Shown here: positions 8,641-17,952 of the stretch, piece after piece
Numbering within the stretch: position 1 is the stretch's first letter
How the letters are laid out: every line of letters starts with the position of its first letter
Assembly (NCBI GenBank): GCA_965206365.1
Contig: CBDBJL010000004.1
Coordinates: forward strand, 1 to 64,000
Direction of reading: 5' to 3'
From: CBDBJL01 sp965206365
GTDB taxonomy: Bacteria; Pseudomonadota; Alphaproteobacteria; JABAAW01; JAHZMA01
DNA length: 64,000 nt
The notes under the pieces: generated by a model
What the model saw: only the letters and a program-made list of their open reading frames with translations
What the model was told of the DNA's origin: nothing
Databases searched by the model: none
Translations under genes and position numbers: made by a program

Positions 8641-9768
8641 TTAATCAGCTCGCAGGCGCGGATAAATAACCTCACCCGCACGATTAATAAATAAGATATC
8701 GATCTGTGTTTTCGCAGAACCCATTTTCCCCATGCATAAAATCTCGGCAGTTTTTTGCGCCTTGCCTGCAATCATCTCTAAAAAAAATTCTGCCTGTGCT
8801 GCCTGTAAAATCTCCCAAATATGCTGTGCACTATTCGCATTGCTGAGCGAATCACATACCAAACCCGACAATCCAAAATCTTGCGCCCAAGCCTGAATTA
8901 CCGCAAAATCAACTTGCGAGCGTTTACTATGCAGATCGGCATTGCCAGCGGCTAATTTCAACATTTTGCCAAAACCACCGGCAATCGTTACCCGCTTAAC
9001 TGGATGCTTGCGTAAATATTTTAACATTCCACCGACAAAATCACCCATATCGATGAGCGCGTAATGATCTAGCTGATAATAATTTTGTACCGCTGCTTCC
9101 GAAAGATTGCCCGTAGCCCCGGCAATATGGCGCAATCCCATCGCCCGAGCCACATCGATGCCCCGATGAATCGAATGAATCCATGCCGAGCAAGAATAGG
9201 GACGCACAATACCACTCGTTCCCAAAACTGATAAGCCCCCAATAATGCCAAGGCGTGGATTCCAAGTCTTCAGTGCCAGTGCTTCGCCATCCGCAATTGA
9301 TATTTCAACATCAAAATCTGCCTGAATGTTTAATGCCTGCGCGGTATCAAGTAAATGTTGAGTAATCATCGCACGCGGAACCGGGTTAATTGCTGGCTCC
9401 CCCACTGGCAAGGGCAGTCCGGCTTTCGTAATGATGCCCACCCCTTTGCCAGCAAAAAAATAAACTTTCGGGAGGGTAGATTCACTTATTTTCCGAGGTT
9501 TCATCGTAATTCTACTAGAGATCAAAGCCCCATGCGTAATATCGGGATCATCGCCAGCATCTTTGACAATCGTTGTTTGTGCATCATCATCGCCATCGAT
9601 TCGATGCTGATGAATCTTAAAAAAAACCTGTTGATTATTTTTTGGCAAAATGATCTCAACATTTTCGGGACAAATCTTATCATGCCATAAAAGCAACGCC
9701 GCTTTCGCTGCCGCCGTTGCGCATGCGCCTGTGGTAAAGCCAGTGCGTAATTTTTTCTCAGCTGCCAT
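8641..9768 (-). CDS. cbiD: Cobalt-precorrin-5B C1-methyltransferase CbiD
   Basis: Methylates C1 of cobalt-precorrin-5B in the early-cobalt cobalamin route. The 375-residue protein opens with the family signature RTGFTTGACATAAAKAA (residues 8-24), followed by GDDDAQTTIVKDAGDDPD, GVGIITKAGLPLPVGEPAINP, and a C-terminal region with GGFGKMLKLAAGNADLHS. It is transcribed away from pmbA (28 bases downstream on the same strand) and is isolated from the main corrin operon at 25-31 kb. Its 3' end is duplicated, in decayed form, at 7406-7635. CbiD marks the oxygen-independent-style pathway or a hybrid of the two. Confidence 0.95.
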   Translation of the reverse strand: MAAEKKLRTGFTTGACATAAAKAALLLWHDKICPENVEIILPKNNQQVFFKIHQHRIDGDDDAQTTIVKDAGDDPDITHGALISSRITMKPRKISESTLPKVYFFAGKGVGIITKAGLPLPVGEPAINPVPRAMITQHLLDTAQALNIQADFDVEISIADGEALALKTWNPRLGIIGGLSVLGTSGIVRPYSCSAWIHSIHRGIDVARAMGLRHIAGATGNLSEAAVQNYYQLDHYALIDMGDFVGGMLKYLRKHPVKRVTIAGGFGKMLKLAAGNADLHSKRSQVDFAVIQAWAQDFGLSGLVCDSLSNANSAQHIWEILQAAQAEFFLEMIAGKAQKTAEILCMGKMGSAKTQIDILFINRAGEVIYPRLRAD

Positions 9769-9796
9769 AAATTTTTAGATCATCTATTACGATCTT

Positions 9797-11140
9797 CTAG
9801 GTTCCGGTAATCGTCATCGCTTCGATTCGCAAAGTAGGGACATTGATTTTTTGCGTAAATTCTAAATTATCCGCAACTGCCATCGTCGCAAACATATCCA
9901 ACAAATTGCTGGCAATGGTCATTTCTTGCACCGGATAACTCAATTCTCCAGCTTCAATCCAAAACCCTTCCGCACCTTGCGAATAATCACCCGTTAGTAA
10001 ATTTACCCCCATACCCATCATACTGGTAACATAAAAACCCTGCGCAATATCTTTGATCAACTCCGCCTCGCTTAATTTGCCAGCCTCAACATACACATTG
10101 CTAACACTGGGTAACGGCGGTGATGAAATGCCTCGACCAGCATTGCCCGTGCTTTGCAAATTTAATTTGCGCGCGCTGCGCAGATCCAAAAGCCAATTCG
10201 TTAGAATTCCGTGTTCAATCCAATACCGCTTTTGGGTTGCAATGCCTTCACCATCAAAAAATTTAGCACCTAATGAACGCGGCAGCAATGGATCTTCAAT
10301 GATATTCATCTCTGGTGAAAAAATTTGTTGGTGTCGTTTTTCTTGCAAAAATGAGGTACCTTTGCTAATCGCATCCCCATTAATGCCCCCTAAAAAATTT
10401 CCTAAAAGCGAGCTACCAACCCGTGGTGCAAAAACAACCGGTGCCTGTATCGAAATTCCTTGTCGAGCCCCCACTTTTGCCAAACTTCGCATCGCTGCTT
10501 TCTCACCAACAACGCTGGGTGATTTTAAATCCTTCAGGTGCGTGGCAATCGTATAATCATAATCCGTTTGCATCGCATCGCCTTGCCCGGCAATCATCGA
10601 TGCCGACATTCCAAATTGCGTTTTGCGCGTGATAGCATCAAATCCATTAGATATCGATAAGGCCATATGCAAGCGTGATAAAGAAGCATTCGCTCCCTCA
10701 GAATTCTCAATTCCAACTACGGCCAAAGCAGCTTGTTCTGCCTCATCTGCCAAAGCCACTAATTGCTGCATAGATAATTCGGTATCATCCCAAATATCGA
10801 GCGCATCATTGGAGGGAATTTTTTGCATAATTTCGGTCTGATCCGCAGGCACACAAGCCAATTCTTCTGGCACAACCTTTGCCATCGAAATTGCCCGATC
10901 TGCAAGTAGAGAAATGGTTTTTCCATCAATATCACTACTAGAAACAATCGCTTGACGCCCACCAATTATCACTCTTAGCCCAAGCTTACACCCTTTGGAT
11001 TCTTCCATCGTCTCAACCCGCCCAAGCCTTTGCCCATAAGAAATTTCAGTATTGGCAATCACCACCGCATCCGCATGGTCAGCACCAGCTTTGCGGGCAA
11101 GCTTTACCGCATCATGACTAATATTTAATAATTCTTCCAC
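9797..11140 (-). CDS. pmbA: TldE/PmbA family protein
   Basis: PmbA/TldE partner subunit of the TldD/TldE metalloprotease, which matures peptides such as microcins and degrades CcdA-like antitoxins in enterobacteria. The 447-residue length and the segments RVETMEESKGCKLGLRV, GKTISLLADRAI and GDYSQGAEGFWIEAGEL are typical. As expected for PmbA, no HExxxH zinc motif is seen; that belongs to the TldD partner, which is not in this window. It is the upstream gene of cbiD, and it is divergent from the SdhAF4-like gene across about 170 bases. Substrate in this organism is unknown. Confidence 0.92.
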   Translation of the reverse strand: MEELLNISHDAVKLARKAGADHADAVVIANTEISYGQRLGRVETMEESKGCKLGLRVIIGGRQAIVSSSDIDGKTISLLADRAISMAKVVPEELACVPADQTEIMQKIPSNDALDIWDDTELSMQQLVALADEAEQAALAVVGIENSEGANASLSRLHMALSISNGFDAITRKTQFGMSASMIAGQGDAMQTDYDYTIATHLKDLKSPSVVGEKAAMRSLAKVGARQGISIQAPVVFAPRVGSSLLGNFLGGINGDAISKGTSFLQEKRHQQIFSPEMNIIEDPLLPRSLGAKFFDGEGIATQKRYWIEHGILTNWLLDLRSARKLNLQSTGNAGRGISSPPLPSVSNVYVEAGKLSEAELIKDIAQGFYVTSMMGMGVNLLTGDYSQGAEGFWIEAGELSYPVQEMTIASNLLDMFATMAVADNLEFTQKINVPTLRIEAMTITGT

Positions 11141-11310
11141 GCTTATTCACCTAACCTTATTGATAATATTTTTTGCAAAGTTATTTTGAGCATATATTGC
11201 ACTATTATGCGAAAAGATGCTAGATTAAGTTGGGCTCTTTTTCGCCCCTACTGCAATATCTTGGTACAAAATTTAAAAATATTACCCATATAAATAAGGC
11301 TAGCATATTC

Positions 11311-11601
11311 ATGCCCAATTTTGAAAAACCCCTAAGCAAAAAAGGTCTTTCTCAAAAAATTCCACAAGATGATCTTGATTTAAATGATTTTATGCCAGAA
11401 AAAGTAAATTCTGCCCCGGTGCAAGAGTTACCCATATCCAAAAAATTAGATGCTCGCGCTTGCGCAGAAGCCAAAGCTGATGCTGCTGGCGCAAAAGCCC
11501 GAGCATTATCCGAAAAAAACAACGAATTTGGTGGCCCTAAGGGGCTAGAGCCGACACGTTATGGCGATTGGGAACGTGCTGGACGTTGCTGTGATTTTTA
11601 G
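11311..11601 (+). CDS. DUF1674 protein, SdhAF4-like
   Basis: Small protein ending in the DUF1674 signature FGGPKGLEPTRYGDWERAG and a short C-terminal tail. In mitochondria this domain defines SDHAF4, which chaperones flavinylated SdhA into complex II; the same role in this bacterium is an inference. An upstream in-frame ATG exists at 11230, but 11311 gives 96 residues, places AAGG about ten bases upstream and removes a segment unlike the family. The middle is Lys/Ala/Glu-rich (CAEAKADAAGAKARAL) and probably disordered. It is convergent with ftsH. The sdh genes are not in the window. Confidence 0.8.
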   Translation: MPNFEKPLSKKGLSQKIPQDDLDLNDFMPEKVNSAPVQELPISKKLDARACAEAKADAAGAKARALSEKNNEFGGPKGLEPTRYGDWERAGRCCDF

Positions 11602-11666
11602 AATTTTAATCATTCACCCGATAAACCACCGCGAATATCAACAGCAATAATCATTAACAATTTTAA

Positions 11667-13562
11667 TTAACTGGGCTTCACCATCGACAAAATTGGAACC
11701 GAGGCTAGGCGGGCTTTTTTTGCCTTATGATCTTTGCTATTAGGCATTAACAAAGTATCGCGCTCAATTTCTTTACCCGCAATTACAGCTTCAATTTCAA
11801 TACCATTCAAGGTTTCATATTTCAGCAAAGCCTGTGCCAATATTTCCAATTCATGGGCATTTTCCTGCATGATAACTCGGCACACATGCTCTGCTTTCGC
11901 AATAATTCTTCGCACCTCAACATCAATTTGACGTGCTGTATCCTCACTAATATTTTGTTGACGCGCAATCGAATGCCCTAAGAAAACCTCTTGTTGATTA
12001 TCATTATAACGCAACGGTCCTAAGGTGCTCATCCCCCATTCAGTAACCATTTTACGCGCAATATCTGTGGCTTGCTGAATATCCGAACTCGCCCCTGTTG
12101 TCACTTTATCCTCGCCAAAAATCATTTCTTCCGCAATACGTCCACCCATGGCTACCACCAAATTCGCTTCCAACTTATCACGCCCATAGGCAAAATGATC
12201 TTTCTCGGGCAACCGCATCACCATACCCAACGCCTGACCGCGCGGGACAATTGTTGCTTTATGAATTGGATCAGACGCAATAGAGTGCAATGCCGCAATC
12301 GCATGCCCACCTTCATGATAGGCCGTTAATTTCCGCTCCTCTTCGCCCATCACCAATGAACGACGCTCACTACCCATCATCACCTTATCTTTTGCCTCTT
12401 CCAATTCTGCCATCGCTACAACCTTGCGATTATTCCTTGCAGCCAACAATGCCGCTTCATTCACCAAATTTGCCAAATCTGCGCCTGAAAACCCCGGCGT
12501 TCCCCGAGCAATGGTTCTAGGCTCAACATCGGGTGCCATAGGAACTTTTTGCAAATGCACCTTTAATATTTTCTCACGTCCATCAATATCAGGATTGGGC
12601 ACCACAACTTGACGATCAAACCTTCCCGGACGAAGCAAAGCTGGATCCAAAACATCTGGGCGATTCGTTGCGGCAATTAAAACAATACCTTCTTGAGAAT
12701 CAAAACCATCCATTTCTACCAACATTTGGTTCAGCGTTTGCTCACGCTCATCATTACCGCCACCTAATCCAGCGCCACGATGCCGCCCAACCGCATCAAT
12801 TTCATCAATGAAAATAATACAAGGCGAGCTTTTTCTGCCTTGTTCGAACATATCACGAACCCTGCTAGCACCCACCCCAACAAACATTTCAACAAAATCC
12901 GAACCTGAAATCGTGAAAAATGCTACATTGGCTTCGCCAGCAACTGCACGCGCAATTAATGTTTTACCAGTTCCCGGGGGGCCTATCAAAAGTACACCTT
13001 TGGGAATGGTTCCGCCTAAACGTTGATATTTGCCAGGATTACGGAGAAACTCAACAATTTCTTCCAATTCTTGCTTCGCTTCTTCAACCCCTGCAACATC
13101 TTTAAAGGTAATTCTCCCTTTCGTTTCACTCAATAATTTTGCCCGCGATTTGCCAAAACCCATCGCTTTGCCACCCGAACCTTGCATCTGGCGCATGAAA
13201 AAAATCCACACCCCAATCAATAACAACATGGGAAACCATTGAATCAAAATATAAATCAAACTAATGCCTTTTTCTGGTGGTTTCACAACCAGCAACACTC
13301 CGGTGCGAATGAGTTGCTCAACCAAATGCGGGTCGTTGGGAGCATAAGTTTCAAATTGAATGCCATTTTTATAAATGCCATGAATTTCATTGTTGCTAAT
13401 CTCTACTTCCGCAACTTCACCCCCTTCTACCTGTTGCACAAATTGACTATAAGGCACAACATTGCTTTGTGAGCGATTGTTGGAATGTTGAAAAAAATTG
13501 ACCAACAACAGTAACGACCCCAAAATGGCGATCCAAAGCAAAACATTGCGGTTAATATTCAT
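11667..13562 (-). CDS. ftsH: ATP-dependent zinc metalloprotease FtsH
   Basis: Membrane-bound AAA+ protease that degrades misfolded membrane proteins and regulators. Two membrane segments (about residues 8-24 and 103-122) flank a periplasmic loop. The AAA module has Walker A GPPGTGKT at 194-201, Walker B IIFIDEIDAVG at about 249-259 and the second region of homology with the arginine finger near 310-318. The zinc motif HEGGH is at 416-420. Length 631 residues is normal. In related genomes tilS lies immediately upstream; here a dead enolase-superfamily gene on the other strand (13702-14674) separates the two, so ftsH must use its own promoter in 13563-13701. Confidence 0.97.
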   Translation of the reverse strand: MNINRNVLLWIAILGSLLLLVNFFQHSNNRSQSNVVPYSQFVQQVEGGEVAEVEISNNEIHGIYKNGIQFETYAPNDPHLVEQLIRTGVLLVVKPPEKGISLIYILIQWFPMLLLIGVWIFFMRQMQGSGGKAMGFGKSRAKLLSETKGRITFKDVAGVEEAKQELEEIVEFLRNPGKYQRLGGTIPKGVLLIGPPGTGKTLIARAVAGEANVAFFTISGSDFVEMFVGVGASRVRDMFEQGRKSSPCIIFIDEIDAVGRHRGAGLGGGNDEREQTLNQMLVEMDGFDSQEGIVLIAATNRPDVLDPALLRPGRFDRQVVVPNPDIDGREKILKVHLQKVPMAPDVEPRTIARGTPGFSGADLANLVNEAALLAARNNRKVVAMAELEEAKDKVMMGSERRSLVMGEEERKLTAYHEGGHAIAALHSIASDPIHKATIVPRGQALGMVMRLPEKDHFAYGRDKLEANLVVAMGGRIAEEMIFGEDKVTTGASSDIQQATDIARKMVTEWGMSTLGPLRYNDNQQEVFLGHSIARQQNISEDTARQIDVEVRRIIAKAEHVCRVIMQENAHELEILAQALLKYETLNGIEIEAVIAGKEIERDTLLMPNSKDHKAKKARLASVPILSMVKPS

Positions 13563-13701
13563 AATCTCTAATACTCATTAAATTAAACTAAAATCTATTC
13601 TATAATATAAGAAGCAGTATGATAATTACAAGAGCTAGTCTTGTGTTTTAAAATAAGTTTTTTTACAGTGCAGCTAAGGTATTCAAATTTAAGAAAATCT
13701 T

Positions 13702-14674
13702 ATGAAAATTACAAAAATCTCTGGTTATCACACGAAATTGCCTTATGCGGGTGGGCAATATTTAATGGGGGCGCGGTTTTGTGACTGATATTGCCACGAC
13801 CACAATGATTACCCTTGAAACCGATACTGGTTGCCCGATTGGTGGCAATGATTTGGTAGCTTACCCTGAGGGTATTTTGCCAGCCCTTAAAAGATTAGCC
13901 CTCACCTTAGATTGGCAAGATCCGCGACGTGATTAAAAAAATTATCGATACCGCCCCAATCGGGCGCCAACGCAGCAATTGATCATGTATTTTAGGCAAA
14001 GCCGTAATTTGCCCGTTTATAGGTGGCAAATTAACCGATGGCGCACTTATGTATCGCATTGTGCCACAAAATTGCGCCACAAAAATCTGCTGAAGAATCT
14101 GTCAAAGAAATGCAACAACATCGCAAGGCAGGCGGTCAGCAATTTCAAATCAAAGTCGGGAAGATTATAACCAATATCTTGAAAAGATTTTCCTAGCAAA
14201 ATCTTTGCTACAACGCATGAAAATTCCTTGCCAATGCGAATCATGGCTGGAACGTGAGCGAGGCGGCTAAAAAGATACGGGGATCATTTGATGTAGGTAA
14301 ACCTTCGCAACTGCCAACAAAAATGGATTATAGATTTATTGATGGCAGAGCGGTTTGTTAAAGATCATGCCACTGAAATGGTCTGCCTGAAAATATCAAA
14401 TCTTGGTGGCTTAGCAAAACGATTACCTGAATGAGCATGGGCTAAAATTGCTTGGGTACGAAATTGTAACCGCCACCGTAGCGCATTTTACAGCATCTAC
14501 TCCACCCGAATTTTATATAATACCACCAATTTATGGAATGATCATACGGTATTTATTGCCACCGAAAAATCAAAAATGGTAAATTATATGTTAGCGATAA
14601 GGTCGGGCTTAGCTATTGAGCCGAATTATGATCTGCTTGGCAAGGCGATGATTGTTTATCATTGCGCGAATTGA
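13702..14674 (+). pseudogene. Enolase-superfamily (mandelate racemase/muconate-lactonizing type) gene, decayed
   Basis: Degenerate gene readable only by switching frames. It starts MKITKISGYHTKLPYAGG at 13702 and continues after a frameshift as FVTDIATTTMITLETDTG and LDWQDPRRD. Further pieces are LGKAVICPFIGGKLTDG, SAEESVKEMQQHRKAGG followed by QFQIKVG, then EMVCLKISNLGGL, ATVAHFTASTPPEFL and VGLSIEPNYDLLGKAM. These line up in order with the N-terminal cap, the barrel lysine region QLKVG, the VxLKISxxGG strand and the C-terminal cap of the superfamily. The layout is most like hydroxyproline dehydratase/epimerase relatives, but the substrate cannot be assigned. It sits alone between ftsH and tilS, on the opposite strand. 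Confidence 0.75.
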
Positions 14675-14754
14675 CCCTTAACAAACCTCTGGGGAAAATT
14701 GGGGATTGAATCTGGATAAAATAAAAATTTTGCATTCATCATTGCGTCATTTCT

Positions 14755-16146
14755 TTAAACAATACCGATTTCAACAATTTTTTCAGCCGGATGAATGGGT
14801 TTGAAGGCAATGTTTTGTTGTGTGATTATCGGATATTGTTGTTGCATAATCGGGGTTCCCGGCCATAAATAAGGAACTGCAACACATTGCTCGCCAACAA
14901 ACCAAGCTGGCAATTTTTGTTGTAACGCATAGGGAAAATATGCGCGCGCTTCTTGAAAATTCTGTAATTGTTTTTCGTCCCACTGTTTATTTCCGGTTTT
15001 CGGGTTTTTCCATTGCATGATCCCTTTTTTTCCTAACATACAAAGTTTAACCTGTGGATCGGCAACAGAATCAGGAAGATAAACCTTAGCAAAATCAATT
15101 TCGGGTTTCCAAATCGGAAATAAAAATAGCTCATCCCGCCTCTGCCACAATGATACTGAAGCAATATCATGCCCTTTAATATTTGTACTAGATTGAATTT
15201 TTTTTAGAACATTCGAAAGTTTCGCATATCGAGGTGGGTAATATTTTCCCAATAAAGCAATTGCATCCGCAAGAATTTTTACCGCTAAAGATTCATAATC
15301 TTTTGGCTCTTGCCGAAATAATGCCAACCGAATTTTAACGAACCCCAACGGATGATATAAACAATAATCCTGCTTTAGCTGCAGAATTTGGTGCTGAAGA
15401 GCCTTACAAGCATTATCAATATGCACCGCACTTTGCACAATACGCGCCTTGGTAAAACCCAAAACAGCCAGATCAGGCATAGCTTGGCGGATTTGCACAC
15501 GCGTAAATTTACCGGACTGATTCGAACAATCCTCAATATAGAAAATCTGGCTCTCTTGTAGGAAGGCTCTAATTTCCTGACTTTGCAGCCCAAGGCAGGG
15601 GCGAATAATTTTAATTTGCTGTAAATATTGTGATTCTGCCATTGCAGAAAGCCCATAAATGCCACTACCTCGTTGTAAATTAAGCCAAAAGCTTTCATGC
15701 AAATCATCTTGATTATGTCCAAATAACAAAAACATAAGATCCTGGCGAGAACAATAATTTTCTAAAAGTTGGTAACGCCATAACCGCGCCTGATGTTGTA
15801 AATTGTTAGCCGCAATCTTAATGGGCAGGCGAATGATTTTGGCACAAATCTGTTGGCTGGCTAAAAAAAATGCCGTTTGTTGTGCTTGCCTGCCAGAATC
15901 AACCCGAATATTATGATCAATAATTAATGCCGTTAATGTCCCTTGTGGATTATATTTTTGTAACCAGTGATTCGTTAATAATGTTAATAATAAAGAATCA
16001 GCTCCTCCCGAACATGCCGTAGCAAGGCGTAATGTGGCCCTATTTTGCGAATAAATCTGGGGTAAATTTTTTGCAAGCGCGGTATCAAATTTTTGAAAAA
16101 TAGGATGCGAGCTAAAATCAACTTTGGTCACATTTGGCTTGATCAT
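14755..16146 (-). CDS. tilS: tRNA(Ile)-lysidine synthase TilS
   Basis: Adds lysine to C34 of tRNA(Ile2, CAU) so that it reads AUA instead of AUG. The N-terminal PP-loop ATPase motif SGGADS is at residues 46-51, followed by ALIIDHNIRVDSG and FGHNQDDLHESFWLNLQRGSG, both typical. The 463-residue length includes a longer, less conserved C-terminal part. The start overlaps the end of cpoB by 29 bases. The probable substrate tRNA lies in the same window at 34190-34267. The usual downstream neighbour ftsH has been separated from it by a dead gene. Confidence 0.93.
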   Translation of the reverse strand: MIKPNVTKVDFSSHPIFQKFDTALAKNLPQIYSQNRATLRLATACSGGADSLLLTLLTNHWLQKYNPQGTLTALIIDHNIRVDSGRQAQQTAFFLASQQICAKIIRLPIKIAANNLQHQARLWRYQLLENYCSRQDLMFLLFGHNQDDLHESFWLNLQRGSGIYGLSAMAESQYLQQIKIIRPCLGLQSQEIRAFLQESQIFYIEDCSNQSGKFTRVQIRQAMPDLAVLGFTKARIVQSAVHIDNACKALQHQILQLKQDYCLYHPLGFVKIRLALFRQEPKDYESLAVKILADAIALLGKYYPPRYAKLSNVLKKIQSSTNIKGHDIASVSLWQRRDELFLFPIWKPEIDFAKVYLPDSVADPQVKLCMLGKKGIMQWKNPKTGNKQWDEKQLQNFQEARAYFPYALQQKLPAWFVGEQCVAVPYLWPGTPIMQQQYPIITQQNIAFKPIHPAEKIVEIGIV

Positions 16147-17326
16147 ACTCAGATTGTGCCCGCTTTAATAGAGATGGTCTCGCTTTTGGAAATTTAATTT
16201 TCACTTCTTGCAAAGCACTACATCCACCTTCTATTTGTTGCAATTTTAACAAACTAACGCCCAATTTTACCAAAGAATCAGCAGCTTTTTCACCTTGAGG
16301 GTATTTTTGATAAGATTCAAGAAAATTTTGTGAAGCATTAACATAATCACGCTCTAAATAATAGCTCTCACCAATCCAATAAGGAACTTTAAAAGCCAAA
16401 TCCCTTTTCGGGTATCGGCGTAAAAATTCCCTAAATTTTGCCCGTGATTTTGGGTAATTTTTATCATTATTTAATAATTTTAGTGATTCCGTGAAAAGTT
16501 CGCTTGCAGTTGGTACTTTCACTTGTTTTTTTTGATTACTCTTACTTGTTTTATTCACTTTTCCTGATAGATCTTTTAATGCCTTAACGAATTGATTGTT
16601 ATTCTTTTCTAACTTTTTAATCGCCAATCCCTGGGTCTTGATTGTGGTTTGCTGGGCGGTTAAAATTTGGGTTTGTTCAAGTAGCAATTCCCGTAGATTT
16701 TCTTGTTTCCCATCACTTTTCCGCGTAAAATAAGCATAGGCTTCTTCTAATTTTGCCAAAGATTCTTCTAGTGGCACTATCTTAAACTGCAGCTCTTCGA
16801 TCTGCCCGGTAATTTGGCTAGTTTGCTCTTCTATATAATTAATTCGATCTTGAAATCGAAGCATGATTTGAGCGATGTCTTTGGATTGCTTTTTTTCTAT
16901 GGTTTTGATCTCAGCATCTGAAAGATCTCGCTTTAACGCACTTTGAAGCAAGGTAACAACAGCTTGCATCAACCCTAACTCGTCACGAACCTCTCCAAGC
17001 TCTTGCCGTAATGCATTAATTTCCTGATTGCCAAGCTCCAAATTAAGCAAATCAGCTTCTTGAGCCACCAGCTCAAAATCCGCATCCACACTGAGATCAT
17101 CATCCGCATCTACACTGAGATCATCACCCGCATCTACACTGGCATCATCATCTGTGTTAGTAGCTTCGCCAAAATCTACAATAACCGCCGGCGTTTCCAC
17201 TTCAGCATTTTCTTGCGCATAACCCAAAGATAAGAAACACAAAAACATACTCATAATAACAAGTAATTTAATCCAAAAATAAACCCTAAATTCAATTAAC
17301 CTCGACAATTTATTTTCCTTAACCAA
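16118..17326 (-). CDS. cpoB: Tol-Pal system TPR protein CpoB (YbgF)
   Basis: Periplasmic protein that links peptidoglycan synthesis to the Tol-Pal outer-membrane constriction machinery. A hydrophobic signal (about residues 17-37) ends in GYA before QEN, a plausible signal-peptidase I site. Then come an acidic segment with three 8-residue repeats (DDxSVDA type), a long coiled coil (about 95-250), and a C-terminal TPR region beginning ASELFTESLKLL and including WIGESYYLERDYVNASQNF, the YbgF hallmark. At 402 residues it is longer than E. coli CpoB because of the acidic part and coil. It lies downstream of pal, after a hairpin terminator, and overlaps tilS by 29 bases. Confidence 0.9.
   Translation of the reverse strand: MVKENKLSRLIEFRVYFWIKLLVIMSMFLCFLSLGYAQENAEVETPAVIVDFGEATNTDDDASVDAGDDLSVDADDDLSVDADFELVAQEADLLNLELGNQEINALRQELGEVRDELGLMQAVVTLLQSALKRDLSDAEIKTIEKKQSKDIAQIMLRFQDRINYIEEQTSQITGQIEELQFKIVPLEESLAKLEEAYAYFTRKSDGKQENLRELLLEQTQILTAQQTTIKTQGLAIKKLEKNNNQFVKALKDLSGKVNKTSKSNQKKQVKVPTASELFTESLKLLNNDKNYPKSRAKFREFLRRYPKRDLAFKVPYWIGESYYLERDYVNASQNFLESYQKYPQGEKAADSLVKLGVSLLKLQQIEGGCSALQEVKIKFPKARPSLLKRAQSEYDQAKCDQS
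17080..17151 (-). repeat. Three 24-bp tandem repeats inside cpoB
   Basis: Units 17080-17103, 17104-17127 and 17128-17151 share the pattern CCGCATCYACACTGRGATCATCAY with only a few changes. The unit is a multiple of three, so each codes for eight residues of the Asp-rich linker just after the signal peptide. Copy-number change would lengthen or shorten the linker without breaking the frame. Confidence 0.9.
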
Positions 17327-17358
17327 ACCTTCACTTCAATAAACACAGCTACATAACA

Positions 17359-17383
17359 GAAAAGGGCAGGAAAAACCTGCCCC
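17359..17383 (-). terminator. Rho-independent terminator downstream of pal
   Basis: On the minus strand GGGCAGG, a five-T loop and CCTGCCC form a perfect 7-bp GC-rich stem (17364-17382), followed directly by TTTTC. It lies 27 bases after the pal stop and before cpoB, so it should reduce pal read-through into cpoB. The start of cpoB is about 30 bases beyond it. Confidence 0.8.
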
Positions 17384-17409
17384 TAACAATTCAATAATGC
17401 AAGATAATC

Positions 17410-17952
17410 TTAGAAATTAAACATCAAGATAACACCACGACGATTTTTCGCCCACGCAGCCTCATTGCTACCTAATGCCTCGGGACGTTCTTTCCCATAG
17501 GAAGTTTTTTGAATTCTTCCTGAAACAATCCCTTGAGAGATCACCCGACTATAAATTGAATCCGCACGCCTCTCGCCAAGCGCAAGGTTATATTCGCGCG
17601 TACCACGCTCATCAGCATGCCCTTCAATAGCCATTGTAATATCTGGATACTCATTCATTAATGCTGCATAAATATCTACCGTATTTTTCTCCGCATCAGT
17701 GCGAATATTAAAACGGTTATAGTCAAACAAAACACGATCCGGTAAAATTGCAAAAATTTCAGTAAGAGTAGCTTTTATAACATTACCATCCGCATCTACC
17801 GGCACTGCCTTACCATCACGCAACTCCACTGCTGCCAAAGGACCAGAAGCAACCTCCTCTTTTTCCGCTTCCTCTTGTGCTGTATCCACAGGAGCTGCAC
17901 AAGCACTTAAAAAGCCAAGGGCTATAGTCATTGCCAAAATTCTAAAATTCAT
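17410..17952 (-). CDS. pal: Peptidoglycan-associated lipoprotein Pal
   Basis: Outer-membrane lipoprotein that anchors the membrane to peptidoglycan in the Tol-Pal complex. The signal ends in lipobox L-S-A-C (C18), then a short acidic tether. The OmpA-like domain spans about 70-180, with FDYNRFNIRTDA, the peptidoglycan-binding core EGHADERGTREYNLALGERR, and the family end NRRGVILMF. Length 180 is typical. A CTCCT element (Shine-Dalgarno on the minus strand) precedes the ATG. tolB, tolA, tolR and tolQ are not in the window. The preceding 358 bases hold its promoter and that of divergent pstS. Confidence 0.96.
   Translation of the reverse strand: MNFRILAMTIALGFLSACAAPVDTAQEEAEKEEVASGPLAAVELRDGKAVPVDADGNVIKATLTEIFAILPDRVLFDYNRFNIRTDAEKNTVDIYAALMNEYPDITMAIEGHADERGTREYNLALGERRADSIYSRVISQGIVSGRIQKTSYGKERPEALGSNEAAWAKNRRGVILMFNF

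Noticed and set aside
10053..10556. 167-codon open frame on the plus strand opposite pmbA
   Set aside because: Shadow of the pmbA gene; no ribosome-binding site or family match.
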